Source: an uncultured Oscillospiraceae bacterium (GTDB lineage: Bacteria > Bacillota > Clostridia > Oscillospirales > Ruminococcaceae). Taken from it: 37,301 bases of DNA. The stretch lies in NCBI GenBank assembly GCA_904396495.1, contig CAJFOJ010000012.1:1-37301 (forward strand), in the 5' to 3' direction. Position numbers and translations under genes: made by a program. Under the pieces are notes generated by a model. The model did not search any database. It was not told the DNA's origin and saw nothing but the letters and a program-made list of their open reading frames with translations. Shown here one piece after another: positions 1 to 8,252 of the stretch. The first letter of the stretch is position 1. Each line of letters starts with the position of its first letter.

Positions 1-166
1 AGAAAGTGTCATAATACTTCCAATCAAAAATAATCCAAAAATCCAATTACGACAGATAAAATTGTCAATTTTTATGTGTACTTTTTGAAACAAAATTATA
101 AGAGCAATTTTAGAATATTCGTCCAAAATTGGCCAAAATATTACTTCTTAAAACATACTAACGCCC
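1..166. other. AT-rich non-coding left edge
   Basis: This stretch is very AT-rich and has no open reading frame of useful length. It lies downstream of the recombinase gene, which reads towards the left edge. I see no convincing hairpin with a U-run, so where the recombinase transcript ends is not visible. Confidence 0.5.
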
Positions 167-757
167 TTATTTTTCTAAGGTTTTTGATTTTCGATATAAG
201 GTTGTCACCGAAAATCCCAGCAGATGGGCGGCTTCCTTAGCTGTGTACTGACCTTCCCGCCAACTGGTGCAAACATCCGCAAATTCATCCGGAATGGGCA
301 GCTCAGGACGCCCAAACTTTACCCCTCGCAGCTTCGCCGCCTGGATGCCCTCCGCCTGGCGTCGGCGGATATTCTCCCGCTCGTTCTCCGCTACAAAGGA
401 CAAAAGTTGTAGCACCAAATCGCTGATAAAGGTTCCCAATAGGTCCTTTCCCCGGCGGGTGTCCAACAGGGGCATGTCAATGATATACACATCAGCCCCT
501 CTATCCCGGGTGATCTTTTTCCACTCGTTTAGTATTTCCTCATAGTTTCTCCCCAGGCGGTCGATGCTCTTCATGACGAGCAGATCGCCTTCTTTTAATC
601 TCCGGATCATTCTTTGATAGGCCGGGCGGTCAAAATCCTTGCCGCTTTGCTTATCTACAAAAATTTGTTTTTCCGGTACGCCAAATTGGAACAGCGCCAA
701 TAGCTGGCGATCCTCGTTTTGATCCCGGCTGGACACCCGCGCATAGCCGTATGTCAT
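167..757 (-). CDS. Serine recombinase (resolvase/invertase family)
   Basis: Site-specific DNA recombinase of the small serine resolvase/invertase family, which cuts and rejoins DNA through a 5'-phosphoserine link. The N-terminus reads YGYARVSS, placing the catalytic serine at Ser9 after Arg7. The conserved IDRLGRNYEEI segment supplies the active-site arginines near residues 66-70, and the long E-helix region (SFVAENERENIRRRQAEGIQ) follows. A C-terminal helix-turn-helix (TAKEAAHLLGFSVTTLYRKS) is the DNA-binding part. At 196 residues it is full length for the Pin/Hin/Tn3-resolvase group. The start is supported by an AAGGAGAGGG ribosome binding site. It diverges from the alpha-galactosidase gene, and no transposase or integron partner is present, so whether it is an invertase, a resolvase or a remnant of a mobile element cannot be decided here. 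Confidence 0.93.
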   Translation of the reverse strand: MTYGYARVSSRDQNEDRQLLALFQFGVPEKQIFVDKQSGKDFDRPAYQRMIRRLKEGDLLVMKSIDRLGRNYEEILNEWKKITRDRGADVYIIDMPLLDTRRGKDLLGTFISDLVLQLLSFVAENERENIRRRQAEGIQAAKLRGVKFGRPELPIPDEFADVCTSWREGQYTAKEAAHLLGFSVTTLYRKSKTLEK

Positions 758-898
758 GTTTACCCTCTCCTTTTAAAAAAGTACAGTGGATATTTTACCC
801 TTTTTCCGGGCTTTTTTAAAAGATAGAGTGTAAAAGATTGGGTAAGATGATAGATTTGTACAGTTTCTTGTGAAAAAAATAGCTTGCAATCCCGCAAA

Positions 899-932
899 AT
901 ACACGGTACACTGAACTCAGCGTACCGTGTAT
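899..932. repeat. 34-bp near-perfect dyad between recombinase and alpha-galactosidase
   Basis: Two 16-bp half sites flank a central AC. The outer 11 bp (ATACACGGTAC / GTACCGTGTAT) and inner 4 bp (CTGA / TCAG) are perfect, with one mismatch between them. It ends 30 bp before the alpha-galactosidase ATG and is not followed by a T-run, so it does not look like a terminator. It overlaps a weak promoter-like pair, TTGCAA at 884-889 and TACACT at 907-912 with a 17-base spacer. It could be a repressor operator for the alpha-galactosidase gene or, since a 2-bp centre suits serine recombinases, a crossover site. Neither role is shown. Confidence 0.6.
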
Positions 933-962
933 CACTTTACTAAATAGGAAAGGGGTAAAACG

Positions 963-3164
963 ATGAATATCACCTTTGATAAAACCCGCCATATTTTTCA
1001 TCTAAAAACCGAAAATTCCTCTTATGTGATGAAGGTAGCCTTCGGCCGCTACTTGCTTCACCTGTATTGGGGAAAACGCATTGAAGACGCCGCTGCCCTC
1101 GATTATCTCATGGAGGAGAGCCGAGAGCGCCTTGCCTTTTATCCGGTGGCGCCCCAAACCGAAAATTTCTGCCTGGGGTTGGCCCCTCAGGAGTCCCCCA
1201 CCTATGGTGGCGGCGATTATCGCAGCCCTGCATGGGAGGGCAAACTCCAAAACGGCTCGGAAGCTTTGACCCTTTGGTATCGAAACTACGAAATTTCAAA
1301 GGGTAAGCCGTCCCTTCCCGGCCTCCCCACCACCTATGTGGAAACAGAAGGAGAGGCTATGACCTTGCGCATCACTCTTCACGACGAGGTGGCCAATCTG
1401 GACGTCATTTTAAGTTACTCTATTTTTGAGGGTAGCGACGCCATCGCCCGCAGCGCCGAAGTGATAAATCGCGGCACAGACGATTTTATGTTAAACCGGG
1501 CCTTTTCCTTTAACGTGGACCTGCCCCAGACGGCGGGTTACCGGTTTTTACAGTTGGCGGGCAGCTGGGGAAATGAGCGGAATATCCGCACCACGCCGCT
1601 CCGTCAGGGAACCCAGTCCATCGAAAGCACCCGGGGGGCAAGCTCCCATTTTGAGAACCCGTTTTTGGCTCTGCTGGCCCCCGATACCGACGAACGGCAA
1701 GGAGAGGTCTACGGTTTCAGCCTGGCCTATTCCGGCAGCTTTCAGTTGAGCGCGGAACTGGACATGCAGGGCTGTACCCGTGTACAGGGCGGCATCCACC
1801 CGCAAAATTTCAGTTGGAAGCTCCACCCCGGCGAAAGCTTCACCACTCCCGAGGCAATTCTCGTCTTTTCGGACGATGGGTTAAACGTCATGTCCCACAC
1901 CTACCACACGCTCTTTCAAAAGAGACTCTGCCGGGAAAAATTCCGGGACATGGAGAGGCCCATCCTCATCAATAGTTGGGAGGCAGCCTATTTTGACATC
2001 ACAGAGGAAAAGCTCCTGGCCTTGGCCAAAGAGGCCGCCGATTTGGGCATTGAATTGTTTGTCATGGACGATGGATGGTTTGGCAGACGGGACAACGACC
2101 GCTGCTCTTTAGGGGACTGGGTGGCCGATAAGAGAAAGCTCCCCGGCGGCATCGAGGGGATCGCCGGAAAAATGAAAGACCTGGGAATCCAATTCGGGCT
2201 GTGGGTAGAGCCGGAGATGGTCTCCCCCGACAGCGACCTATTCCGCGCCCATCCCGATTGGTGTCTCCACCTGCCTCAGCGGGAATGTTCCCTGGTACGT
2301 CATCAGCTGGTTCTGGATCTATCGAGAGACGATGTCTGCGACTACCTCATCGACGCCATGGCAAAGGTCTTTTCCAGCACTGGTGTAAGCTACGTCAAGT
2401 GGGACTACAACCGCAACCTTTCGGAAATCGGCTCCGCATGCCTCCCCGCCGATCAACAGGGAGAAACAGCCCACCGCTATATTTTAGGGCTGTATCGGGT
2501 GATGGAAGCCCTGGTCACCAAGTTTCCGGACATCCTCTTTGAAAGCTGCTCCGGTGGTGGAGGGCGCTTCGACCCCGGCATGCTCTACTACATGCCCCAG
2601 GTCTGGACCAGTGACAACAGCGACGCCATCTCCCGCACCAAAATCCAATATGGCACCAGCCTTGTCTACCCTGTCAGTTCGATGGGCGCCCACGTGTCCG
2701 CCGTGCCGAACCACCAGCTTCACCGGACGACCCCGCTGGACACCCGATCCAATGTGGCCTATTTCGGGGCGTTTGGTTACGAACTGGAATTGGGACAGCT
2801 CTCAGAAGAGGAAAAGGAATCCATTAAAAATCAGGTGGCTTTTTACAAAAAAATCCGCCGTCTTATCCAGTTTGGGGACTTCTACCGGCTTGTCAGCCCC
2901 TTTGAACAAGCAGCGGCTTCCTGGATGTCCGTCTCAAAAGAGCAGGACGAAGCTTTTGCCATATATGTATACCATCTCATTGACGTGGAGCAGCCTTTTG
3001 TGAGATTGCGTCTCTGCGGGCTCGACCCAAAAGCCCGATATGAAGTGCAAACCAGTAATGCGACGACTGTTTTGGCCGGCGACGTTCTCATGAATGTGGG
3101 TGTCCTCGTTCCCCGGCCGAGGAGGGATTTTGAGAGCCATTGGTACCACCTAAAACGAATTTAG
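963..3164 (+). CDS. aga: Alpha-galactosidase, GH36
   Basis: Hydrolyses terminal alpha-1,6-galactosyl residues of melibiose, raffinose and stachyose type sugars. At 733 residues it has the usual length of clostridial GH36 enzymes. The N-terminal beta-sandwich (about 1-320) is followed by the TIM barrel, with the MDDGWFGRR motif, the nucleophile Asp481 in KWDYNR and the acid/base Asp551 in WTSDNSD. The 70-residue spacing between these acids is typical of the family. The CSGGGGRFDPG motif lies between them. No signal peptide is visible, so it acts in the cytoplasm on imported oligosaccharide. A GGAAAGGGG ribosome binding site sits before the ATG. No sugar transporter or dedicated regulator is adjacent, which is unusual for a catabolic gene; the upstream dyad is the only visible candidate control site. 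Confidence 0.97.
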   Translation: MNITFDKTRHIFHLKTENSSYVMKVAFGRYLLHLYWGKRIEDAAALDYLMEESRERLAFYPVAPQTENFCLGLAPQESPTYGGGDYRSPAWEGKLQNGSEALTLWYRNYEISKGKPSLPGLPTTYVETEGEAMTLRITLHDEVANLDVILSYSIFEGSDAIARSAEVINRGTDDFMLNRAFSFNVDLPQTAGYRFLQLAGSWGNERNIRTTPLRQGTQSIESTRGASSHFENPFLALLAPDTDERQGEVYGFSLAYSGSFQLSAELDMQGCTRVQGGIHPQNFSWKLHPGESFTTPEAILVFSDDGLNVMSHTYHTLFQKRLCREKFRDMERPILINSWEAAYFDITEEKLLALAKEAADLGIELFVMDDGWFGRRDNDRCSLGDWVADKRKLPGGIEGIAGKMKDLGIQFGLWVEPEMVSPDSDLFRAHPDWCLHLPQRECSLVRHQLVLDLSRDDVCDYLIDAMAKVFSSTGVSYVKWDYNRNLSEIGSACLPADQQGETAHRYILGLYRVMEALVTKFPDILFESCSGGGGRFDPGMLYYMPQVWTSDNSDAISRTKIQYGTSLVYPVSSMGAHVSAVPNHQLHRTTPLDTRSNVAYFGAFGYELELGQLSEEEKESIKNQVAFYKKIRRLIQFGDFYRLVSPFEQAAASWMSVSKEQDEAFAIYVYHLIDVEQPFVRLRLCGLDPKARYEVQTSNATTVLAGDVLMNVGVLVPRPRRDFESHWYHLKRI

Positions 3165-3169
3165 TGACC

Positions 3170-3210
3170 CACCATCAAACGGAATAACATGAGATTGCGT
3201 TTGTTGGTTA
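3170..3210 (+). other. Imperfect hairpin after alpha-galactosidase
   Basis: A 10-bp stem with one mismatch (CCATCAAACG against CGTTTGTTGG) and a loop of about 15-20 bases lies just after the alpha-galactosidase stop codon. No U-run follows. It may protect the 3' end of the mRNA, with real termination at the next hairpin. Confidence 0.35.
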
Positions 3211-3237
3211 AAGTTTGTCCATCACTTTAAGCAATCC

Positions 3238-3269
3238 AAAAAGGGAGAGGAAAATTCCTCTCCCTTTTT
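3238..3269. terminator. Bidirectional intrinsic terminator
   Basis: A perfect inverted repeat (AAAAAGGGAGAGGAA, two bases, then its complement) gives a GC-containing stem bounded by A and T runs on both strands. It lies between the convergent alpha-galactosidase and acetyltransferase genes and can end transcripts from either side. Confidence 0.85.
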
Positions 3270-3311
3270 GTCGCCATTTAGGCGGATTTCAAAAAGAATT
3301 TTCCCGGCACT

Positions 3312-4091
3312 TTACCCGTCCCGCAAAACACGGTAGGCTGGATAGGCCCGGTCATAATGGTATCCCAACTTTTTGGCCAGCCCGACAGAATTTAGATTCG
3401 CCGCGTCCCAGCTGGGGTAAAGCCCTTTTGTCAAGCAGGTAAGGATCAGCTTTGCCCCGCATACAGTGGCGAGTCCCTTCCGCCAGTAATCCTCGCGGGT
3501 AGCGATTTCAATTTCGATGCCGCCGTTGTAAACCGTATAGGAGGAGGCTCCTGCCACAATTTTCCCATTATGCCATGCAACAAAACCGAGCCCCCGGCTC
3601 ACATAATCTTTAGAGGATAAAAAATTTTGGCAGAAGTCCCGGGACCATTCCTCCCGCAAAACCAGATGATATTCCTTTTCGCCAATAGGCGTCAAGGAAA
3701 ATTCCCCCGGGAGGTTGTCTGAAAGGCTCTTCAGATGTTTGCGGTCAAAGACGTCGCCATCCTTGTGGAAAGCATAACGGGTAATCCGCTCTGCCCGCTC
3801 CCCATAAACCGTTTCGATGAGCCGGCTCCAGCCTTCATCATTCGGCACCAGGTACATACAATTTCGGTTTGTGGGGTTATTGGAAACCAGCTCTTTCGCA
3901 CTGGGAACCCCGCTGTCCCCCGCAAAAAAACAAAAGTCCCCGTTTACAATCTGAGCGGCTTCGGGAGGGTTTTCCCCACCGGCAAAAGCCCGGCCCATAC
4001 TGCCGTCTAAGCAACTCCATATGAGGGTTTCCTGTATTCCCTCAAACAAGGGGGCGATAGCACCCATCTCATTTTTTTGCACTTCTATCAT
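3312..4091 (-). CDS. GNAT family N-acetyltransferase
   Basis: Predicted acetyl-CoA-dependent N-acetyltransferase of the GNAT_acetyltran (PF12746-like) type, 259 residues. The C-terminal half holds the recognisable part: FVAWHNGKIVAGASSYTVYNGGIEIEIATREDYWRKGLATVCGA, i.e. beta4 strand, the R/K-G-L-A acetyl-CoA loop, and then the WDAANLNSVGLAKKLGY segment typical of GNAT C-termini. The N-terminal half is the variable domain seen in this subgroup. I chose the ATG giving MIEVQKNEM because AAAGGAGA stands 8 bases before it; a start 18 codons further upstream has no such site. The substrate is unknown. It stands alone, with convergent alpha-galactosidase on one side and a divergent gene on the other. 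Confidence 0.85.
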   Translation of the reverse strand: MIEVQKNEMGAIAPLFEGIQETLIWSCLDGSMGRAFAGGENPPEAAQIVNGDFCFFAGDSGVPSAKELVSNNPTNRNCMYLVPNDEGWSRLIETVYGERAERITRYAFHKDGDVFDRKHLKSLSDNLPGEFSLTPIGEKEYHLVLREEWSRDFCQNFLSSKDYVSRGLGFVAWHNGKIVAGASSYTVYNGGIEIEIATREDYWRKGLATVCGAKLILTCLTKGLYPSWDAANLNSVGLAKKLGYHYDRAYPAYRVLRDG

Positions 4092-4234
4092 CTTGCATCT
4101 CCTTTTAGCAACATCATATTGCCGGTCCTGCCCAGGTTTTTTCAAATTCTACCATAAATTGCCCTGTCTGTCCAGGATATTCTCCTCTTAGACACTCTTT
4201 CTCGGGATTTCCCCGTTTTTCAACAAACTCACAG

Positions 4235-4263
4235 TTGAAGAACCGCATGTGCTGTGTTATAAT
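4235..4263 (+). promoter_or_regulatory. Sigma-A type promoter for the GHL10 hydrolase
   Basis: TTGAAG at 4235-4240 and a perfect TATAAT at 4258-4263 with a 17-base spacer. It leaves a leader of about 135 bases before the ATG at 4406, in which I see no known riboswitch. Confidence 0.75.
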
Positions 4264-4405
4264 ATCCATAATTGGAATTACCGCCGTTCAGCCTTTCACC
4301 ACTTGGTGTATATAGGTCTAACGGCTTGCGAATCGGTACAAGCTTCCTGATTCCATTCCCATCACATGCGATTCCTCAATAATAAAAAAGAAAGGACTCT
4401 CCCCC

Positions 4406-6121
4406 ATGAAACGATTCACCAAACTCATCTCTCTGGCGGCTTTGCTGGTCTTTTGCCTCATGGCACTGCCCCTCTCCGCCTTTGCCGGAGAAGCGAAGCC
4501 TTTCCGCGGCGTATGGGTATCCACTGTATACAACCTGGACTACCCGTCTTCAGCAACTACCGACGCCTCTAAGCTCAAAGCGGAGGCGGATACTATCCTC
4601 GACAACTGCAAAAGCATGGGTATGACCGCCATTATCTTGCAGGTCCGGCCGTCGGGTGACGCCTTGTACCCCTCCAACATTTACCCATGGAGCAAATACT
4701 TGACCGGTTCTCAAGGCACCGCGCCCTCCGGCGGTTTTGACCCGCTCCAGTACTGGATTGACGGCGCTCACAGCCGCGGCATGGAGCTCCACGCCTGGCT
4801 CAACCCCTACCGTGTCACAAAAGGTGGGGAGTCGGAATGGAATTCCCTGTCCTCCACAAACCCTGCTAAACAGCACCCTGAATGGACGGTCAAATACTCC
4901 GACGGCAACTACTACCTAAATCCCGGTTTGCCGGAAGTGCGGCAGCTGGTCATCGACGGGGCGGTAGAAATTGTCCAAAACTACGATGTGGACGGTATTC
5001 ATTTGGACGACTACTTCTACCCCGGCTCCAGCTTTAACGACAGCGCCGCCTACGCTCAGTACGGAAGCGGATTTTCAAGCATTGACGACTGGCGCAGGGA
5101 CAATGTCAACAAGCTGATCCAGGGCCTCAATGACGCCATCCATAAAGCGGATCCCAGCGTTTCCTTTGGCGTCAGTCCCGCGGGAATCTGGGCAAATAAA
5201 TCCAGCAACTCCTTAGGATCCGCCACCAGCGGCAACCAGACCTATTCCGCTCACTACGCCGACACCCGCAAATGGGTCAAAGAAGGATGGCTCGACTATA
5301 TTTGTCCCCAGGTTTATTGGTACATCGGACAGTCCAATGCAAACTATGAGGTTTTGGCCAACTGGTGGGCCGATGTAGTCAGCGGCACCGACGTTAAGCT
5401 CTATATGGGTATGGCCGACTACAAGGCGGGGGAAACCTCCACCTCTAGCCCCTGGTACGGCATTGCCGCCATCCAGGATCAGATGGCCTTAAACCAGACC
5501 ATTCCAGAAATCGACGGCGAAATTCATTTCCGTTATAAATTCCTGTTAAGCGTTTCCGGACTTCAGTCTTACTATACAAACGTACACAAAAATGGAGTTC
5601 CCAGTATTGTGAGCCAGGTTTCCACCAGCGACAAGCAGGGCACTTGGGTCAAGCTCTCCAACGGGAGCTATAAGCTACGGCTCTCTAACGGCAGTTACGG
5701 CAACGGATGGAAAAAAGTGGACGGAAGCTGGTTCTATTTTGACCCCAAAACAGTTCTCATGAAGACCGGCTGGCAGAAGATCAACGGAGTTTGGTACTTT
5801 ATGAACGGCGGTGGCTATATGCGCACCGGCTGGCTCAAGCAGAATAATACCTGGTATTATTTGGACAGCAGCGGGGCCATGCAGACCGGTTGGGAAAAGG
5901 TGAACAACGTCTGGTATTACTTCGATAGCAACGGCGCGATGAAAACCGGCTGGCTGAAGTTGAACAACACCTGGTACTACCTCAACAGCGACGGGGCCAT
6001 GCAGACTGGCTGGAAGAAGATCAGCGGCAAATGGTACTATTTCCTGAGCAACGGCGAAATGGCTGCCAATACGACTACCCCTGACGGCTATCGTGTCGGA
6101 GCGGACGGCGCAATGCTGTAA
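4406..6121 (+). CDS. Secreted GHL10/DUF187-type glycoside hydrolase with cell-wall-binding repeats
   Basis: A 571-residue exported enzyme. Residues 1-27 are a signal peptide ending AFA. Residues about 31-390 match the glycosyl hydrolase-like GHL10 (PF02638) family, with FRGVWVSTVYNLDYPS, IILQVRPSGDALYPS, LHAWLNPYRV, DGIHLDDYFYP and FGVSPAGIWAN. In Escherichia coli the GHL10 protein DigH cleaves peptide-free peptidoglycan glycan strands, so a wall-glycan role is a reasonable inference. Residues 433-552 are six 20-residue choline-binding-type repeats of the form GW-K-N-WYY-F-NGAM, followed by a 19-residue tail ending DGYRVGADGAML. The repeats should hold the enzyme on the surface through teichoic acid or a similar ligand. 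It has its own promoter. The same repeat type recurs in the partial gene at the right end of the window. Confidence 0.93.
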   Translation: MKRFTKLISLAALLVFCLMALPLSAFAGEAKPFRGVWVSTVYNLDYPSSATTDASKLKAEADTILDNCKSMGMTAIILQVRPSGDALYPSNIYPWSKYLTGSQGTAPSGGFDPLQYWIDGAHSRGMELHAWLNPYRVTKGGESEWNSLSSTNPAKQHPEWTVKYSDGNYYLNPGLPEVRQLVIDGAVEIVQNYDVDGIHLDDYFYPGSSFNDSAAYAQYGSGFSSIDDWRRDNVNKLIQGLNDAIHKADPSVSFGVSPAGIWANKSSNSLGSATSGNQTYSAHYADTRKWVKEGWLDYICPQVYWYIGQSNANYEVLANWWADVVSGTDVKLYMGMADYKAGETSTSSPWYGIAAIQDQMALNQTIPEIDGEIHFRYKFLLSVSGLQSYYTNVHKNGVPSIVSQVSTSDKQGTWVKLSNGSYKLRLSNGSYGNGWKKVDGSWFYFDPKTVLMKTGWQKINGVWYFMNGGGYMRTGWLKQNNTWYYLDSSGAMQTGWEKVNNVWYYFDSNGAMKTGWLKLNNTWYYLNSDGAMQTGWKKISGKWYYFLSNGEMAANTTTPDGYRVGADGAML

Positions 6122-6141
6122 AGACTTCTCAAAAAATAAAA

Positions 6142-6173
6142 AAAGAGTCTGCGTCAGTTTGGGCAGACTCTTT
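6142..6173 (+). terminator. Hairpin after the GHL10 gene
   Basis: A 10-11 bp stem, AAAGAGTCTG pairing with CAGACTCTTT, around a loop of about 10-12 bases, 20 bases after the stop codon. The U-run is short, so it may work together with the next hairpin. Confidence 0.65.
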
Positions 6174-6180
6174 GACTATC

Positions 6181-6211
6181 AAAAAGGAACGGTTTGAAAC
6201 CGTTCCTTTTT
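6181..6211. terminator. Bidirectional terminator between GHL10 gene and clpX
   Basis: AAAAAGGAACGGTTT and its exact complement, separated by one base, with A/T runs on both outer sides. It sits between convergent genes and lies 4 bases from the clpX stop codon. Confidence 0.85.
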
Positions 6212-6215
6212 CTCA

Positions 6216-7496
6216 TTATTTTGCTTTTTTCAAAGGCTGTTTTTTCCGCAATACCTTCGCTGTACCAGTTCCGTCCACCACATCCGGGGTGATAACCACC
6301 TTGGAGATGGAATCATCCGACGGGACGATAAACATCAGGTTTAACAGAATCTCCTCCATGATATTGCGAAGGCCCCTGGCGCCGGTTTTCCGCTTGATGG
6401 CTTCCCGCGCCACCGCCTGAAGCGTTTCCTCGTCCATGACCAGTTCCACGTCGTCTAACTGGAATAGACCGCTATATTGGCGCAAAAGAGAATTTTTAGG
6501 CTCGGTGAGGACGCGAACCAATTGTTCTTCGGTCAGATCCTCCAAGGTGGAGATAACCGGCAGACGTCCCACCAGCTCAGGGATAATGCCAAACTTAACA
6601 AGGTCGTCGGGGATGATCTTTTTGAGTAACTCCCCCTTTCCCTTGTCCTGATGCTTCTGCACATTGGCGCCAAAGCCGATGGAAGAGGAATCCATCCGGC
6701 GTTCGATGATCTTTTCGATCCCCTCGAAAGCGCCGCCACAGATGAAGAGGATATTCTTGGTGTCCAGCTGGATAAACTCCTGATGGGGATGCTTGCGTCC
6801 TCCCTGAGGCGGGACGTTGGCGACAGTGCCCTCCAGGATTTTTAAAAGCGCCTGCTGGACACCTTCGCCGCTGACATCCCTTGTGATGGAGGCGTTTTCC
6901 GATTTACGGGTGATTTTGTCGATCTCATCGATATAGATAATGCCACGCTGGGCCGCTTCCACATCAAAATCAGCCGCTTGCAGCAACCGCACCAGCACGT
7001 TTTCCACGTCATCGCCTACATACCCCGCCTCAGTTAAGGTGGTGGCGTCGGCGATGGCAAAGGGCACGTTCAGGGTTTTCGCCAAGGTCTGGGCCAGCAG
7101 GGTTTTGCCCACCCCAGTGGGGCCCAAAAGCAGCACATTGCTCTTTTGGATTTCCACATCGGCGTCCTGTGCCATAAAAATCCGCTTGTAGTGATTGTAT
7201 ACCGCCACCGAAAGGGTTACTTTGGCCCTTTCCTGGCCGATGACATACTGATCCAAAACCTCTTTGATTTCAGCGGGCTTTAAAAGCTTGGGGGCTTTGT
7301 AATTTTTCTCCGGCTGGTAGGGCTCATATGAGTCAGGAGCAGGGAAAAGGCCCTCCTCCGCCAAAAGCTCGTAGCAAAGCGCCACACAGGAATCGCAGAT
7401 ATTGGCCTTAGCCGAGTGGAGCATCCGCTCCACACTCTGCTCCGATTTCCCGCAAAAGCTACACCTTACCGGTTCTTTCTCGTTATAATCAGACAT
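6216..7496 (-). CDS. clpX: ATP-dependent protease ATPase subunit ClpX
   Basis: AAA+ unfoldase that recognises, unfolds and feeds substrates to ClpP. The 426-residue protein has the N-terminal four-cysteine zinc domain (Cys12, Cys15, Cys34, Cys37), Walker A GPTGVGKT at 125-132, Walker B IIYIDEID with Asp190/Glu191, and the ClpP-docking IGF loop at 273-275. Length and order are standard. An AGGAGG site precedes the ATG, which lies 8 bases after the clpP stop codon, so the two are co-transcribed and made together. A Lys-rich C-terminus (KKQPLKKAK) ends the protein. Confidence 0.98.
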   Translation of the reverse strand: MSDYNEKEPVRCSFCGKSEQSVERMLHSAKANICDSCVALCYELLAEEGLFPAPDSYEPYQPEKNYKAPKLLKPAEIKEVLDQYVIGQERAKVTLSVAVYNHYKRIFMAQDADVEIQKSNVLLLGPTGVGKTLLAQTLAKTLNVPFAIADATTLTEAGYVGDDVENVLVRLLQAADFDVEAAQRGIIYIDEIDKITRKSENASITRDVSGEGVQQALLKILEGTVANVPPQGGRKHPHQEFIQLDTKNILFICGGAFEGIEKIIERRMDSSSIGFGANVQKHQDKGKGELLKKIIPDDLVKFGIIPELVGRLPVISTLEDLTEEQLVRVLTEPKNSLLRQYSGLFQLDDVELVMDEETLQAVAREAIKRKTGARGLRNIMEEILLNLMFIVPSDDSISKVVITPDVVDGTGTAKVLRKKQPLKKAK

Positions 7497-7504
7497 GGAT
7501 CCTC

Positions 7505-8092
7505 CTACTCACCGCTTTTTGCAATAACTCTATCGATCAGCCCATACTCACAGGCCTCCTGAGCAGACATAAAGTGATCCCGTTCACAGTCAGTCTCAAT
7601 CTGCTCGATAGATTTACCGGTGTTGGACGCCAAAATTTCGTTCAAATGCTTTTTCATCCGCAAAACCCGCTCCGCCTGGATGGCGATGTCGGTGGCTTGG
7701 CCCTGAGCGCCACCCGAGGGCTGGTGAATCATGATCTCGCTGTTCGGAAGGGCAAAGCGTTTGCCCTTAGCGCCGCTGGAGAGCAAAAACGCCCCCATGG
7801 AAGCCGCCATTCCAATGCAAATGGTGGATACGTCGCATTTAACGTACTGCATGGTGTCGTAAATCGCCATACCGGAGGTGATGGAACCGCCGGGACTGTT
7901 AATATACAAATGAATGTCCTTGTCGGGATCCTGGCCTTCCAGATACAAAAGCTGGGCTACAATGAGGGAAGCGGTGGTGTCGTTGACTTCCTCGCCCAGC
8001 ATGATGATTCTATCGTTTAAAAGCCTCGAATAGATATCGTAGGAGCGCTCGCCTCGGCTAGTCTGCTCTACGACCATTGGTACTAAGCTCAC
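7505..8092 (-). CDS. clpP: ATP-dependent Clp protease proteolytic subunit ClpP
   Basis: Serine peptidase that forms the two-ring proteolytic chamber used by ClpX. From the GTG start the protein has 195 residues and the catalytic triad Ser98 (GMAASMGAF), His123 (MIHQPSGG) and Asp172 (CERDHFM) falls at the standard family positions. I chose the GTG (reading [15 protein letters not shown]) because GGAGG lies 9 bases before it; the longer reading frame that begins 23 codons upstream has no ribosome binding site and adds sequence not found in ClpP. It lies between tig and clpX, the usual Firmicutes and E. coli arrangement. Confidence 0.97.
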   Translation of the reverse strand: MSLVPMVVEQTSRGERSYDIYSRLLNDRIIMLGEEVNDTTASLIVAQLLYLEGQDPDKDIHLYINSPGGSITSGMAIYDTMQYVKCDVSTICIGMAASMGAFLLSSGAKGKRFALPNSEIMIHQPSGGAQGQATDIAIQAERVLRMKKHLNEILASNTGKSIEQIETDCERDHFMSAQEACEYGLIDRVIAKSGE

Positions 8093-8252
8093 AGTAATAT
8101 TCCTCCAATCAAAATCGTTCATAAGCAACGGATGGGTGAGGAATCCACTTCCCCACCCCAACCGTATATGCCTATTTTCAGTTTAGACGAAAAAGATGAA
8201 CATTTCGGAAAATGATTCCATCTATTCCGTAAATTTGCAAAAGCCAATATCA

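Noticed and set aside
2539-3003. 154-codon open frame within the alpha-galactosidase gene
   Set aside because: Shadow frame; Pro/Ser/Thr-rich composition typical of frame-shifted GC-rich coding DNA.
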